Shown: positions 1 through 12,155, counted from the stretch's first letter. The stretch: 64,000 nt of DNA from Lucifuga dentata (GCA_014773175.1 VXCM01000268.1:62001-126000); one strand, 5' to 3'. Notes: generated by a model from the letters alone, not told the origin. Program-made: numbers and translations.

Positions 1-322
1 TGCAATTTTTTTTTAATAAAAACAAGGAAACCCAAGAGCTTTCCATCCACATCTTAACACAAAAGATTTATTTTTAAGCTTAAACAAAATTCTGGCAGGT
101 ACATTTCAGAATGTAGCAGAACGGTCTTCATAAACTTCCATTTCAGCATTGATCTGAGTGTGAAGCTAAAACGGCCGTTGAGGATGAGTGGCAGATCCAC
201 AGAGTGGTGGCAGGGAGTGGGTGGTTGTGAGCCACTCTCCACATCACCCTCATCACGCTGCAGAAAACACATCATCATCTGCAGCATCGAGGACACTGTC
301 GTCTCTCTTGGGTGACACATTG
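1..322 (-). other. possible terminal exon and 3' UTR of an unidentified minus-strand gene
   Basis: Read on the minus strand, an acceptor-like TTAG at 326-323 is followed by a 22-codon open frame (321-256) ending in TGA at 255-253. The frame is rich in acidic residues and ends in VFSAA. About 200 bases of non-coding sequence follow, with an AATAAA signal at 72-67 and a T/A-rich end. This is the shape of a last exon plus 3' UTR. A longer open frame (332-54) also crosses the region but has no recognisable domain and runs into the poly(A) signal. I cannot name the gene and saw no matching upstream exons at higher coordinates. It could equally be chance or an old processed copy. Confidence 0.22.
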
Positions 323-667
323 CTAACGTCATATTGACAAGACAATGAGAGCATGTCTACGAAGGGCGAATTTTCACCACTTTACACTTTTATGAAGCGA
401 ACATCAATAGAAATCCTGATATGTATTCAGAATGTGGCACTTCTTCATCAAAAAGACCAAGACCAGACCAAAGTGTTATAACGTAAGTAGATTCATTTCC
501 CATATCCTGTGTGTTTTTCCCAGGCATCGTCGTGTTGGGTTTCCAGATCACCACTTCCATTTACATTTCACACATCAGGAACAACTGAGAAAACAGGTTT
601 TAGATTTTTGAATGTTTACCCACAGTATGTATGTAAACATTTATGGGGCTAATTTATTATGTGTTGC
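323..667. other. non-coding, nothing recognised
   Basis: AT-rich unique-looking sequence between the possible terminal exon and the LINE insertion. I see no coding potential, repeat or clear regulatory motif. Confidence 0.5.
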
Positions 668-683
668 CACATGTTAATAACAA
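668..683. repeat. left target-site duplication of the LINE insertion
   Basis: The 16-mer CACATGTTAATAACAA is repeated exactly at 1620-1635 on the other side of the retrotransposon fragment. A perfect duplication of this length is typical of target-primed reverse transcription and fixes both insertion borders. Confidence 0.85.
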
Positions 684-1619
684 TCACAAAAATCACAATC
701 ACAAACAGAGTTTGTGATTTTCATGGACAGGATTTCAAGGCGCAGTCAGGGATTGGAGGATGTCCAGTTTGGTGACCTCAGAATTGCATCTCTGCTTTTT
801 GCAGATGATGCGGTTCTGCTGGCTTCATCAGACAGTCACCTTCGACATGCACTGAGCAGGTTTGAGGCTGAGTGTGAAGCGATTGGGATGAGAATCAGCA
901 CCTCCAAGTCTGAGACCATGGTGCTCTGTAGGAAAAAGGTGGACTGTTCCNTGAGAATCAGCACCTCCAAGTCTGAGACCATGGTGCTCTGTAGGAAAAA
1001 GGTGGACTGTTCCTCCAAGAAGAGAGGGGAGTCACTACCCCAGACGGAGGAGTTTAAGTATCTCAGGGTCTTGTTCATGAGTGAGGGTAGGATGGAGTGT
1101 GAGATTGATAGACGGATTGGTGCAGCGTCCGAGGTCCTACGGACGCTGTACCGGACTGTCGTGGTGAAGAGGGAGCTGAGCCAGAAGGCGAGGCTCTCAA
1201 TTTACCAATCAATCTACGTTCCTATCCTCACCTATGGTCATGAGCTCTGGATAATGACCGAAAGGACAAGATTGCGGATACAAGCGGCGGAGAGAAGCTT
1301 GGACGTCCGGGAGGGACTAGGAGTAGAGCCGCTGCTCCTCCGCATCGAAAGGAGTCAGTTGAGGCGGTTCGGGCACCTAATAAGGATGCCCCCTGGTCGA
1401 CTCCCTAGGGAGGTCTTCCAGGCACGTCCAACTGGGAAGAGGCCCCGGGGAAGACCCAGAACACGCTGGAGGGATTACATCTCCTGGCTGGCCTGGGAAC
1501 GCCTCGGAGTCCCCCAGAAGGAGTTAGAGGGCCTGGCCGGGGACAGGGAAGTGTGGGCCGGTCTGCTTAGTCTGCTGCCACCGCAACCCAGACCCGGATG
1601 AGCGGAGGATAATGGATGG
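684..1619 (+). mobile_element. 5'-truncated Rex3/RTE-like non-LTR retrotransposon
   Basis: The insertion lies between two identical 16-bp target duplications (668-683 and 1620-1635). The open frame at 714-1601 encodes the last part of a reverse transcriptase. The catalytic FADD motif of RT motif C is visible (LLFADDAVLLASS), then the family-typical tail: a KSETMVL block, EFKYL, RRIGAAS, SIYQSIYVP, LTYGHELW, RMPPGRLPREVF, RPRGRPRTRWRDY and a terminal LLPPQPRPG. The endonuclease and upstream RT motifs are absent, so this is a dead 5'-truncated copy. A very short 3' tail ending in GGATGG follows the stop, as in Rex3/RTE elements with GATG-type tails. About 18 residues seem deleted after RIQAAE compared with the consensus I remember. 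A 62-bp assembly duplication (889-1013) adds 21 false in-frame codons. The family name rests on memory of fish elements. Confidence 0.85.
889..1013. repeat. 62-bp direct duplication around one N (assembly artefact)
   Basis: 889-950 and 952-1013 are identical and separated only by an N at 951. This is the signature of overlapping contig ends that were not merged. The true sequence almost certainly has one copy. Confidence 0.9.
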
Positions 1620-1635
1620 CACATGTTAATAACAA
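1620..1635. repeat. right target-site duplication of the LINE insertion
   Basis: Exact copy of 668-683 directly after the GGATGG tail of the LINE fragment. Confidence 0.85.
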
Positions 1636-1923
1636 AAATGCTCACAAGCACGGTCCACAGCCCTTTTCATCACTTTTCATGATGCTTTTAAAACATACAC
1701 ATCTTACCTTAATAATCTAAATGTAACTCTCCAGTCTTGTGCACAATAGTCAGTTTTGGAGTCAAGATGTAGTTACTTCACAGCAATCATGACCCGGCTG
1801 TAGCTATTACCCCTTTGCCCCCAGCAACCATATTTCTACCACTTTAAAAGATTTTTGTGTGGTGTGGTTGCCCATGGTGGGAACCATTTTTAATGTGTTT
1901 TACCAAAAAAAACCCCAAAAAAC

Positions 1924-2745
1924 TAGGGCGTAAAAAAATTAACTAATTAATTGCACAGATTTCTGCGATTAATCACAGAAACTTTTAAACGTGTAATCAT
2001 TATACACTGAATCACCAAATTAATGTAGATTAATTCCCTGTTTAAAATCCTTGTTTTTTATGCGTTATTCTTTAGTTTGTCACAGAAACAAGAGGCCCTA
2101 CAACTGAATTGATTTGATTTATTTTATCTTAAAAGAGTAACTTTATTTTGTAATGGATTCATTTAACTTATTTTCGTGATATACTTTCTTTTGAGTTAAC
2201 TAACACTTTTATTGAATTCAGAGAAGAAACTGCTTTGGTTGATATGTAAATGATGTATGCATATTATTCGTGGCTTAACTGGTAAAGGTTGACATTGTTC
2301 TTGTAAAGAAAATCATCTTTTTCTGAAAATATGACTTTGTTCAAGGGGAAGTTCATCTTATTCTGAAAAGGCTGAATCCTACTTGTGTCAAGTTAGGTAA
2401 CGTTAGCTTGAATGTATGTCCGCGCAGCCACAGAGAGCAACACTGCAGCGCAGTAAAGCAAAAGTAAGGCTAAAAGGCTGTGACGTTCTTTTTGTTGTTT
2501 ATATGATTTTGAGTAATAAAACCACATCTCAGTGTGTGGTTTCAACAAGAGACATCTGGTTTTAAAGTAAAATTTTCCATCTAAAAGTCTTATCTTTTTC
2601 CTTCTCCATAATTAGCGTGAGCATATAACGTTAGCCACAGGAAGTGGGGGAAAAACAAAAACATTAGCCTCAGGAAGTGAAAAAACAGATGCTTTAAACA
2701 GTCACATTAATCGCCAAAATTAACGTGTTAATGTTCCCAGCCCTA
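1924..2745. mobile_element. degenerate hAT-like non-autonomous element
   Basis: The left end begins TAGGGCG and continues into a TTAACTAATTAATTGC-type stretch. The right end is TTAATGTTCCCAGCCCTA, the reverse complement of a TAGGGCTGGGAACATTAA terminus common in fish hAT-type elements. The flanking 8-mers CAAAAAAC and CAAAACAA match at 6 of 8 positions, as expected for an old hAT 8-bp target duplication. There is no open reading frame. Confidence 0.5.
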
Positions 2746-4178
2746 CAAAACAAAACAAGCTGTCAGTGTAGAATCATATGCTTTAATGCATTAAAAGCAG
2801 TCCAGAAGAAAAAATAAATAAAGGTGTAGTGAGTAACACCTAACTATCAGGCATTTTCATAAGCTTAGATGATTAAAAATTGAGAGCATCTATTGAGGTA
2901 TTTATTCAGTTGCCACCAGCAGTATTAATGGAGGAATTGTTAGCCTGAAGGTCAGGGAAGCAGCATGGCAATAATGTAATTGCTTTGGGTGACTGGTTTG
3001 AAAAAATCTGGATCTGTAATATTTTAGCATCAACAGTTTAGCATCTTCAGTATGGAAGTGGAAAATTAGGATGTACAACTTGTGACTATTTCTTATAAAT
3101 ATATACAAATATGTAGCATGGTATTGCTCATAAAAGAACAATAACAACAACAAAAACCCTTTAATTACTGCAAAGGCCATTGTCAAAAATGAAATGCTTT
3201 AGTAGAGTTTTTTGTTTTTTTTCCCTCTACATGTCCTAACCTGTCAGGGAAAACATAAAAGAAGCTTAATTAGAAAGGGAGAACATACCATCATACTGTC
3301 TACCTGTTTGCTTTACGTTTTAATTTAACACACACTGTAAAAAAAAAAAAAAAAAAAAAAGATTCTGGATAGTAGAGAAATGAAAAGTATAAAGTCATGT
3401 GGAATTGTGGGTTTAATTGACTGCTGAAGGATGAGAGATGACATCAGCGAGGAAAATCAAGCAGCATGCAAGCACATATTGAAATGTTATTTACTCAATG
3501 CTTACACGGCTGCTTTGCATTTTTTTTTTTTTTTTTTTTGGAGGTGCGCACACAAGACCCCTCACTGGTACTTAAAGCTATCGCCATTTTGCAACATGGA
3601 AACTATGGTCGTTTCCAACAGCAGGAGGTCAAGACCACATGAAACAGAATCCGGAGCTCAGCGACATGGCTGCGCCTAAATAGGAAGTGTGGATAAGGGT
3701 TAATGTGAGCTGAACAGTGGGAGTCACATCGGCGGAAAGGTTAAGTAAATGCCCATCAGCAAGATGTAATTAAATGGCAACAGTGTTGCTGGAACATAGA
3801 AGTAGTTTTAAAATATGCTGTCAATTTCCATTTATCCCTTTTCTTTGTGGAATTCAGTGGCATTATTAAACACTCTGTGGGTTTGCTGCTCTCCGCTTCC
3901 ACATTTCTGCAGTGATCGAGATGCATGAAGTGTCAGCAGGCAACGTCAAATGTTATTGCCCACTTTTTTCATTTTTAGGAGCTAGAAGTCATTTGCGAGA
4001 TTGAGGAATGCGTATCTGGAATAAAAACCGCTGTATGATGAATTTGTCACATTCTGTTCCTGAATGAGGGTAGTTTGACTTAAAAAAAAACAAAACAAAC
4101 ACTTGAATGTCCAGTCGCAAACCATCAGAAAAATCAAGAAAAAAATACTTTAAGATTTAAGGATGGCTAACTGAATGA
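2746..4178. other. non-coding intergenic/intronic DNA with homopolymer tracts
   Basis: AT-rich sequence with an A tract at about 3340-3360 and a T tract at about 3522-3539. The GC-richer stretch at 3540-3690 may be part of an unidentified repeat. No gene was recognised. Confidence 0.5.
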
Positions 4179-4546
4179 TGTCCAGTAGTATGAAGAACAT
4201 TTATTGGAATCCCACAAAAATAACTATTTACACTATTTGCAAGAAAAAGAGATCTAGTTCTACATCTCCAGCTCAACGCTCTCACAGCATGACCGCTACA
4301 GCAACTCTGACTCCACTTTGTCAGGAGCGCTTTTTTATAGGCATGGCCCCTCCCCTGGACCACGCCAGATTGCCTATTAAGACAATTACACACAATATAT
4401 TGCAAGTAGAGACCTCTGAAAACAACATACAATCAAAACATTCAAGATTGATACCTGTAATTCTTCTGTCATTAGTTATCCTTATCACCATACAGGCACT
4501 TTCCCAAAAAATAGATAATTTCACCAAACAAATCAAATAGGATACA
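4179..4546 (-). mobile_element. putative solo LTR (LTR retroelement remnant)
   Basis: On the minus strand this block has promoter and polyadenylation signals in LTR order: a GC box at about 4356-4346, a TATAAAAAA box at 4339-4331 and an AATAAA signal at 4205-4200, about 126 bp apart. There is no open frame with a recognisable protein. Borders are guesses from TG/CA ends, because no matching target duplication was found and no internal gag-pol region is present. It could also be an unrelated promoter-like stretch. Confidence 0.35.
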
Positions 4547-5411
4547 CCTGTGTGTCCATGTTGCTGGCTCGGTTCCTTTTACCAGACCAGGAACTGCTGA
4601 GGGTGAGAACAGCATGAGTCATTGTCCAGATAATAAAGATATTTTGGTGTAAACTGTGTGTTTTACTGGTGGAGGTGGTGAAAATGAAGTTACTGAAGTA
4701 CTGAAGCTCAGGAGAAAACTACGATGTTAAACCTTAGCCAAGCATGTGCACCCACTAGACTATTAAGCATTCTACCTGGTTACTCATTGCCATGTTGTAG
4801 AGTGACAGGGAGAGTCTGTCACAAATTATTCAGTCAGCTGACAGAAATACCATCTCAAACTTGCATTATTGGGTCCAAATGGGCGCTTGTTCCTGGTAGC
4901 CATCACTTTTTCAGTGTGACATACTCCCTCCAGGAACCAAATCCACTTGCATTGATTCTGGAAACGTACCATGCAAAGAGTGACAGTGACATTTGAAGCC
5001 TCACTCGCTGACTCGGTCTCGGCCAGGCAGCTGCTGGAACAGTGGCAGGCAGTTATTGGAGGTTAATGGTTGCCTGTGCCCTCGCTCTCTAGTTAGACAT
5101 TCACACAGCAACACCTCAGCTGTCCACGGCACGAACAGCATCGCAGCAGCGATTCAGCATTAACTTGTGGTGGGGAGTGGCGAGGCTTATTTCTGTCCTG
5201 CGAGAAGCTTTCATTGTCATTGCCGATTTTTACAGCGTACTACGTCTGTGATATAATACGTACCTGCTGAAGAAACGGGCTCAGTGTAATGCCTAGAAGG
5301 TTGAAGTCAGGCTGGGAAAAAAAAGGAGCTTGGAGATGTTTGTCTTCAAGCTACTTTTTTCTAGTCCAGTGACTCAACTTCAGATTTCTCAACATTGTAC
5401 CACCCGGATAA
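4547..5411. other. non-coding, nothing recognised
   Basis: Mixed-composition sequence with scattered short open frames that lack any recognisable domain. Nothing specific seen. Confidence 0.5.
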
Positions 5412-5936
5412 CTGAAGGCTTGGTTATACACGTGCGAGGGGCTGTCGCTGGCCGCGTGCGTACTTCCAGAGTGCTGAGGCTTTTATACTTGCCGTATTGT
5501 CTGTTGCAGTTCTCTGAAACAACAGGGGGCAGTATACAGAAAACTATGTAAAGCAGGAAGTCAGCGAAGTAGTCACAGTGACCCCCGCATATTTTTCCAA
5601 ACTTCACGGAAAAAACTTGGATTTTTGCTCAATGTGCGTTGCTGTTTCATTCCAGGAGTTTGGGGCCACGTGTTGGTACCGATAAAGTCTCACAGACGAG
5701 TCAGAAAGATGTTTGTTGGCGCACCAGCTTGGCAAGTCTACTCTCTTCTATAGGTCCGCCCCTTGTGTGGCGGGTGCCCTGCGTTCATAGTTACAAAATC
5801 TAGGGGGGGCACTACTAAGTGCCACAATGTTGCAGAGGCCCAACATGCGATGGTGCAGATGGCGCAATTACGTCATATGTGGCGCGTGGCCCCTCGCACA
5901 CACTCACGACAGCAGCGAGTATAAACCAAGCTTCAG
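5412..5936. mobile_element. 525-bp non-autonomous DNA element with terminal inverted repeats
   Basis: The left end CTGAAGGCTTGGTTATAC and the right end, read in reverse as CTGAAGCTTGGTTTATAC, are inverted repeats. They continue into paired GTGCGAGGGGC / GTGCGAGGGGCC blocks (5433-5442 and 5889-5899). The interior is unusually GC- and CpG-rich for this window and has no long open frame. GC-rich interiors and long imperfect ends fit a PIF/Harbinger-type MITE, but I found no clear 3-bp target duplication, so the superfamily is inference. Confidence 0.6.
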
Positions 5937-6200
5937 ATGAACCTTCACAGACTAGTTCAGTGCAGCAAAATAGTTTGAAATGTGCAGATCAGAAAGTTGT
6001 TTGTAGCTACTGATTGCTTGATTATGTTGACTTTTTTTTTTTTTTTTTTANTTTTTTTTTTTTTTTTTTAATGTTTGCAACTGGATATTTGTTTTCAGTA
6101 TAAATTTATTGGAATCCTGGCTGGCAGGCTGTAAGTGCAGGAATGCATGGAATCAACAATACACAACGGACTGAACTGAAAAGTGTTATTCTCTCTGTCT

Positions 6201-6223
6201 CACACACACACACACACACACAC
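6201..6223. repeat. (CA)n microsatellite
   Basis: About 11 uninterrupted CA units. Confidence 0.95.
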
Positions 6224-7308
6224 TGACAAATGCACAGACCTATAAACACGCAGACACACCCAGCAGTGTTTTCCAGGGATTGTCTGCTGTTGAGCCTCAG
6301 GCTTTGTTCTTTCTCAAGTACTCCCATCTCCTTAATTTGTCAGCTAGTATTTAAGTAAAAAAAAAAAAAAAAAAAAAAAAAGAGAAGCTTACTTACTTTA
6401 AAATGTTACTGTAATATTACTTGATTGGTGAAAAAAACATATTAATATGTGCAGTTTTAAAGAAATTTGTCAAGATTAGAAATGATCACGCTGTAGTCAG
6501 TAGCATAGGTTTCTGGCTTTTATCATACCCAAATTACTTAAAAGTATAACCAGAATGGTTTTGTACTATCCTCCATTTGTTGTCTTTAATTAATTGCCTT
6601 TAAGATGTTTTTTTGGCCTTTGGTCTTTTGTAGAACTGCTTTATAGTGGTTTCTATTTCAATATTCAACTATTTTGATAGGAGCTTTGCTTATTAAATGT
6701 TAGAGCAATTATTCAAATTTCAGTTTGTATAGAGTATTTGAGTATTTGTCACATGACAGATGCAGCAACATCTGATGGTTCCTTCAACAGCTCATTGTAA
6801 GCTTCTCTGTTATGAGCATACGGGTGAGTTACAATTTACCATGCAAATTAGGTACTTCTGACGACAGCAAAAACAAAGCCTGGAAGAAGTAGTTTGGGGA
6901 AGCTGACAGCAATTTTGTGCTGAATCAGAAGAATGAAGGGAAGATGAGCCTCGCTTTGCTGGTTGACCTCAGTGTGCCTTCACATTAGGCAATATTAAGC
7001 TCGATTTGAAGCCCAACTCTAGTCAGTCTGACTGGAGTCAGTCGAGCTTGACGGTCACGCTGATTATCTTGTAACGGGAAAGAGCTTGAGCCTGGCAACC
7101 CCCTGCTGGTCCCAGACTTGCTGATAAAATGAAAGATCCTTAATATTGCTGGCTTACTCAAAGTCTGTGTAGGATAGCGTAAGCAGATCAAATCTGAGAC
7201 CGTCATGGGAAATGGCAAATGGGGTTTAAATTCTAGAGGAAGTGTCTGTTGTACACAGTCATATCCTGTCTGTTTGGGCACAAGTGAGAGAGAAAGATCA
7301 ATGGCTTT

Positions 7309-7311
<3 letters not shown>

Positions 7312-7339
<28 letters not shown>
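7312..7339. repeat. (TG)n microsatellite
   Basis: About 14 uninterrupted TG units, followed by GCGCAC. Confidence 0.95.
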
Positions 7340-7342
<3 letters not shown>

Positions 7343-7939
7343 ACTTATGTGTTTTTTAGTCATATAGATCAGACTTGTGGAGAAATATTGTATTTATATT
7401 TGTATCATTCCGTTAGTTTTCCAGTCCTATTAACAGCGTTGTAATATTTCCCTCCTGGTTTTATTCCTTGTAGGGTATTAAGATTGATCTTGCATTCCAT
7501 GTTAAAGTTTCTGAAGTGTTGGATGCAGAATTAATTTGGACTATAAATCTTTATCATTAAATTGACTGCTAGTATTTGCTTTTTTGTTGTTTGCTCTTTA
7601 TTTGAAGCACAGCATTAAAAAAAAGCATTTTAGACTGTGCAGTGTAATTTATTAACATTTCAAATTTTACATAATTAAGGGTCATTTTGAAGAAAAATTG
7701 AATTATTACAAATGTTGTGTTGCTTCAGTGATCTTTATGCATTTTGTATTTGGCCAGTTATTAGTGCTTTCACACTGCATCTAACCAAGAGACATAGATT
7801 ACACTGTTATTGGTGACCTACTGAATAAAAACTGTCTTAAAGTCCTGTTCAGTTGTTGGTACATGCATGCATTATTCAATTTTGGCATCCCAATTCTCCA
7901 AGTCTTAATAGAAGGACTTGAACAATAACAGTGGACATT

Positions 7940-8200
7940 ACCTGAGTCTGGACATTACTGGAGTCCCTCAGGGGTGTTTTCTCNCCCCCCCCCCCCCCCA
8001 TGTTTTCATATTATACTCTACTATCCAAAAGCATATCTTTCCTATGTTATGCAGATGACAGCCACTTATACTTTAAGTGCTTCATTAAGAGTTGAATGTC
8101 CCAAAACATCCTCCAGTTAACGGAAATCAAATCTAGGATAATCCTATTTGGTCCCCACCTTAAGGCATCTTAATTTTAACAAACTAGGGAATCTGTTCTC
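7940..8200 (+). pseudogene. Jockey-superfamily (L2/Rex1-type) LINE reverse-transcriptase relic
   Basis: Two conserved RT blocks are readable. GVPQGCF at 7960-7980 corresponds to the GVPQGS block. CYADDSHLYF at 8045-8074 carries the catalytic YADD. In the same frame after a TGA (8093-8095) comes MSQNILQLTEIKSRIILFGP, matching the WMSxNFLQLNxxKTEIxxFGP block of fish L2/Rex1-type LINEs; the TGA stands where Trp is expected. A poly-C tract with an N at 7984 separates the two blocks and shifts the frame. Stops in frame make this a dead fragment. The clade comes from memory of family motifs. Confidence 0.7.
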
Positions 8201-9336
8201 CAATATTAAGATGTACACACATCATATTATCCCCTAGATCTTCCTTGTATTATTCAGAAGGCTAAGTAATAAACTCTAGTGTCTGTAGTTCTCTAACAGT
8301 TGTTTAATTTGGACCATTGCTAATCTCATTATAAAAATATTCTGTTTAACATTATTTTGCTAGAGAAATTTAAAAAACAACCCCATGAGAGATTGTGCAC
8401 AGAAAAAGCATCTGTCATATCTAAGTATCCCCAGATGACCCATAACGACAATCGCCCTGTGATAAATTGTTTTTCTCTTCACACATCTCTAATCTTGAGC
8501 TAGTTCATTTCTTTCAAGATTGCTTTTGTTGTTTTTGAGTCCATCTTTTCAAAGATGGTCAATATGGAATGGATTTATTTTTTTTTTTAATGGTGAGCAC
8601 AATATAGATATAGATGTTTTTGGTGAATATGGTCTGTGCTGCAAGCCTGGAGCTCATTGGAGTGCAAACCTATAAACACAGTCAGCATTTCTCCCAAGTG
8701 GAGACAGGTGACATATTAATTAAAAACATAACCGATTTCAGCTTTATGTTTATCTAATTCAGCATGCTAGCCAATTTCAAACTGATCCTAAACAAACCAA
8801 ATTGCTACAGTGGACACTTTATTATTATCACTATAGCATTACTATATTTCAGCAGGACAGATTGGGTCTCAATTCGAGGAGAATGAAGAGTAGAGATAAT
8901 GGGAGGTGTTATGAGAATCTTAGTGACCGGCCTGTGTGATGCTGAACTCGTGGCTGAAATGGCTGAGCATGTTGATGGAGTTGCTCTTGTTTCTGCCAAG
9001 GTCCTCTCTGAGCGCAGCAAAAATCAATCTGGCACCTTGTCAGGGTTTTAAGATCGGAGCTTTCTGACACTGTGGCCGATGCATGAGTGTTCTTTTCATC
9101 TTCTGCACCAGCTGTTGCCACAGACCAGCCACAATTTGATTATTTGTGGTCACTGGTGGCTCTCAGTTTAGCCTGGTCACCGCTGCTTAGGATTGACATT
9201 GACAAAAAAAAAAAAAGCTAATTTTAAAAGTGCTTCATCATGCAAAAGCTGTGTGTATCTCATTTGTTTCTCCATGTTCTTTTTTTTCCTGCAGATATTG
9301 AGAAATAATGTTGACACAGTGGATATGTGTGTATAC

Positions 9337-9369
<33 letters not shown>

Positions 9370-9398
9370 ATTTTATTTTTCTNGATATGTGTGTATAC

Positions 9399-9431
<33 letters not shown>

Positions 9432-10462
9432 ATTTTATTTTTCTGACAGTGTTTACACTGTCAGAGAAAGTGTACAGCTACTTGAGTCTCTGTTTTACTG
9501 CGTGTTTAAATGAGAGTAAGGTTATTTACCGTGGCAAGCATTTCAGATATCAAACAACAGTAAAAACAGTCGATGTAGATTAGCTTCATTTGAGGCGAAT
9601 GTTTGAGTACTTTGCATAATTAAAGTGTGATAGTCAGCTGGGCTTGATTACACTTCACACACACACACAGCAGACTTTCAATGTGAGAACCCTCAACTGT
9701 AAGCCATGTAATCCTTTATGAGTACAAGTCTTCATTCCTCTGTTTTGATCCATCAGCGTCGCTATCACAATGCCTTAACGTTCCGGCTCGATGAAGTGCC
9801 AAGTGATTCTCAAATAATCTTACTCAAAACGTTTATACGCACGTTAAAACTTAGATTATACTCGGATTAAGCCAATAAATTGATTAACTTCAAACATCAT
9901 CTAAGCAACATCGTTAGATTGAAATTAGCATAAATCTAAGTAAATTTACTAAGAGCAACACAGCTAGATTATATATATGATTAATATAAAATTAGTCATA
10001 TAAATGTTATAGTCAGACACATTTCCTCACTTGGCAGATGGTGCCTCATACTCCGATTATGCAGAGCATCATGTATATCCATCAACCGCAGAACCTATTA
10101 ATTTGGTCCATATATGTATCTTACTGGCATTTTTGCCTTAATTGCAGTCGACAGAAAAATTTTAAAAAGTGGAAATGTGCATGTAAAGGTACTGACTGGT
10201 TTTAAAACATCTTGTTCCACAGAAAAGCGATTTTAGTTAAGCATTAATTACTCAACTGTCTGTTATTTTAAGATGATCTTGTTCCTTCTCAAAATCAGAA
10301 ATTTCATAGCTGGCAGGCAACTCTATAACAAGCTTTAAGGATAGCATTTTTTAATTCAAACACGAAATAATTCCAAACAGCACAACACAGAATTTTTGGT
10401 GTATATACCTACAAAATGTATTTAATGAACATCAACCTTTCTCTCTCTGTTGCCTGGTTAGA

Positions 10463-10493
<31 letters not shown>

Positions 10494-12155
10494 GGTGCCC
10501 ACTTATCTCAGAAAACCAACACGCTGATGACAGCGGCAGCATCTCTACTCAAAAATTATTCTGCAGTCATTATCTCTTTAATTATCATTGCAAATGGCAT
10601 TTTTTTTTAAAAAAAAACCTCTTTGTCTTAGCAAGTCCCAAGAATGCAAACCATATTCCACTGTAAAGCTACTGAAACTGTATGAAAAAAAGGAAATGTA
10701 CCACTTCATTAATGCCTTCTGGATTTTAAAAAGACAGTTTTTGATCTTTTAACATATACTGGAAAAAAACAAAAAACAATCAGAATATAGACATATCAAA
10801 CTCGATCAGAGATTGTAGTAAGCCAGTCTGTAAAGCATCCTGCACTGACATGCAGTTTGCCTCGTTTTCTTATAATTACCATGCTGTTTAAATTGTTAGC
10901 CGGTGTGCTCATGATATGATTCGTGGTTATCAGATTATTAAAATATCAGCGAATGTCAGCAAGTCTGTGTGGTATGTGGTTGAGCTCCAGCGAGGTGACG
11001 CTGTGCCGAGGCTCTCGAGTTCCCGTCATTGACATTTTTGCTGATAAGGGATCTTGGCTGACCCGCAGACTCCTGAGTCCCATCACCTGGATTGGCTGCT
11101 TGCATTTCTATTTTGGTAATCGGCTCGACCGTGCAATCCAATCACACTGAGGCTCCAACAGCACTCTGTGGATGCAAACCTGCCTTTGAATAACCTGCAG
11201 AGAAATGGCTGCTCCATGAGAGACTGCACATTCAGTTCAAGCATCCTTATTGGGGGAGGAGGTGTTAGTCCTGTGCTATGGTAACTCATTTGTGCAGTAG
11301 TGATGGTTTATACGCTAGCAACTCTTTTAAACTGTCTGTATCACCTCCCATTGACTTATGGCCAGATGCCATATCAAACGGCCTTTGTATTCACCAACCA
11401 CTAATAGTCTTATGTTGTCCAGTGAGTATAATCGTTCATATCACCTCACCAACAATGGACTCGTTACAGACAGCAGCGCAGTGCTGAACAGCAGGTCATT
11501 ACCAAAAACAGAGTTACAGTGCATGCAGTTCATTCATTTCTATGGTGCTTTACTGCCAGCTACTAGATTACTTTTTACACAGGAAGTGACATGCATTGGC
11601 AGACTTTGCACAACAAAGAAACACAATATTTAGGCTAATCATCAAGAGATTTACCAGGTATTAAATGCAGCACTACCGTTAACGATGCTTTTCACTGCAA
11701 AATAATTATTGTTTTTTTTATGGCTCCAACTGTTCAGTCTGTAACTTATCAAAAAAACAATCACTAATTCCAAACACAAGTCAACCAAAATTGCTTTTAT
11801 TGTCTAAGCAATGTCTTTACTCTGAGACGAAATGGACAAGAGTAAGCAAATCATCATGTTTATGAAGCCGTTATTAGCTAAATTTAGAAGATTATGCTTC
11901 TAGCCTTTTTACCTTTACTGGATGGATTACAGTGAAGTTCAACAGGAAACACGGAGAGACTGGTATCGAACCAGGAATGTTGTAATTATGTAGAATACAT
12001 ATTGGATTGCTAGGTCACCAGGATGTCCCATGTTTATTGTTTATAATTGACATGAATGATTAAATGATTAATGGTTGATGCGGTTTGATTGTTTGTTTTA
12101 GACATGTTGGGTTTTGGTTAGTTAGCACTTGTTGGAGGCACAGGATGCAGATATA
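8201..12155. other. non-coding DNA, low-complexity tracts only
   Basis: Contains an (AT)n stretch within an assembly duplication (9322-9444), a T tract at about 10468-10493 and short A/T runs. No coding region, RNA gene or clear mobile element was recognised. Confidence 0.5.
9322..9444. repeat. 61-bp direct duplication around one N (assembly artefact)
   Basis: 9322-9382 and 9384-9444 are identical around an N at 9383. Both contain the same (AT)n microsatellite and the same T-rich end. Confidence 0.9.

Larger units (their letters stand above)
5937..7939. other. non-coding DNA with microsatellites and homopolymers
   Basis: Contains a T tract broken by an N at 6051, a (CA)n at 6201-6223, an A tract at about 6358-6380 and a (TG)n at 7312-7339. 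No gene was recognised. Open frames here are produced by the dinucleotide runs. Confidence 0.55.

Noticed and set aside
54..332. 92-codon minus-strand frame at the left edge
   Set aside because: It has no recognisable domain and overlaps the AATAAA signal. The shorter 22-codon terminal frame fits an exon structure better, and even that is uncertain.
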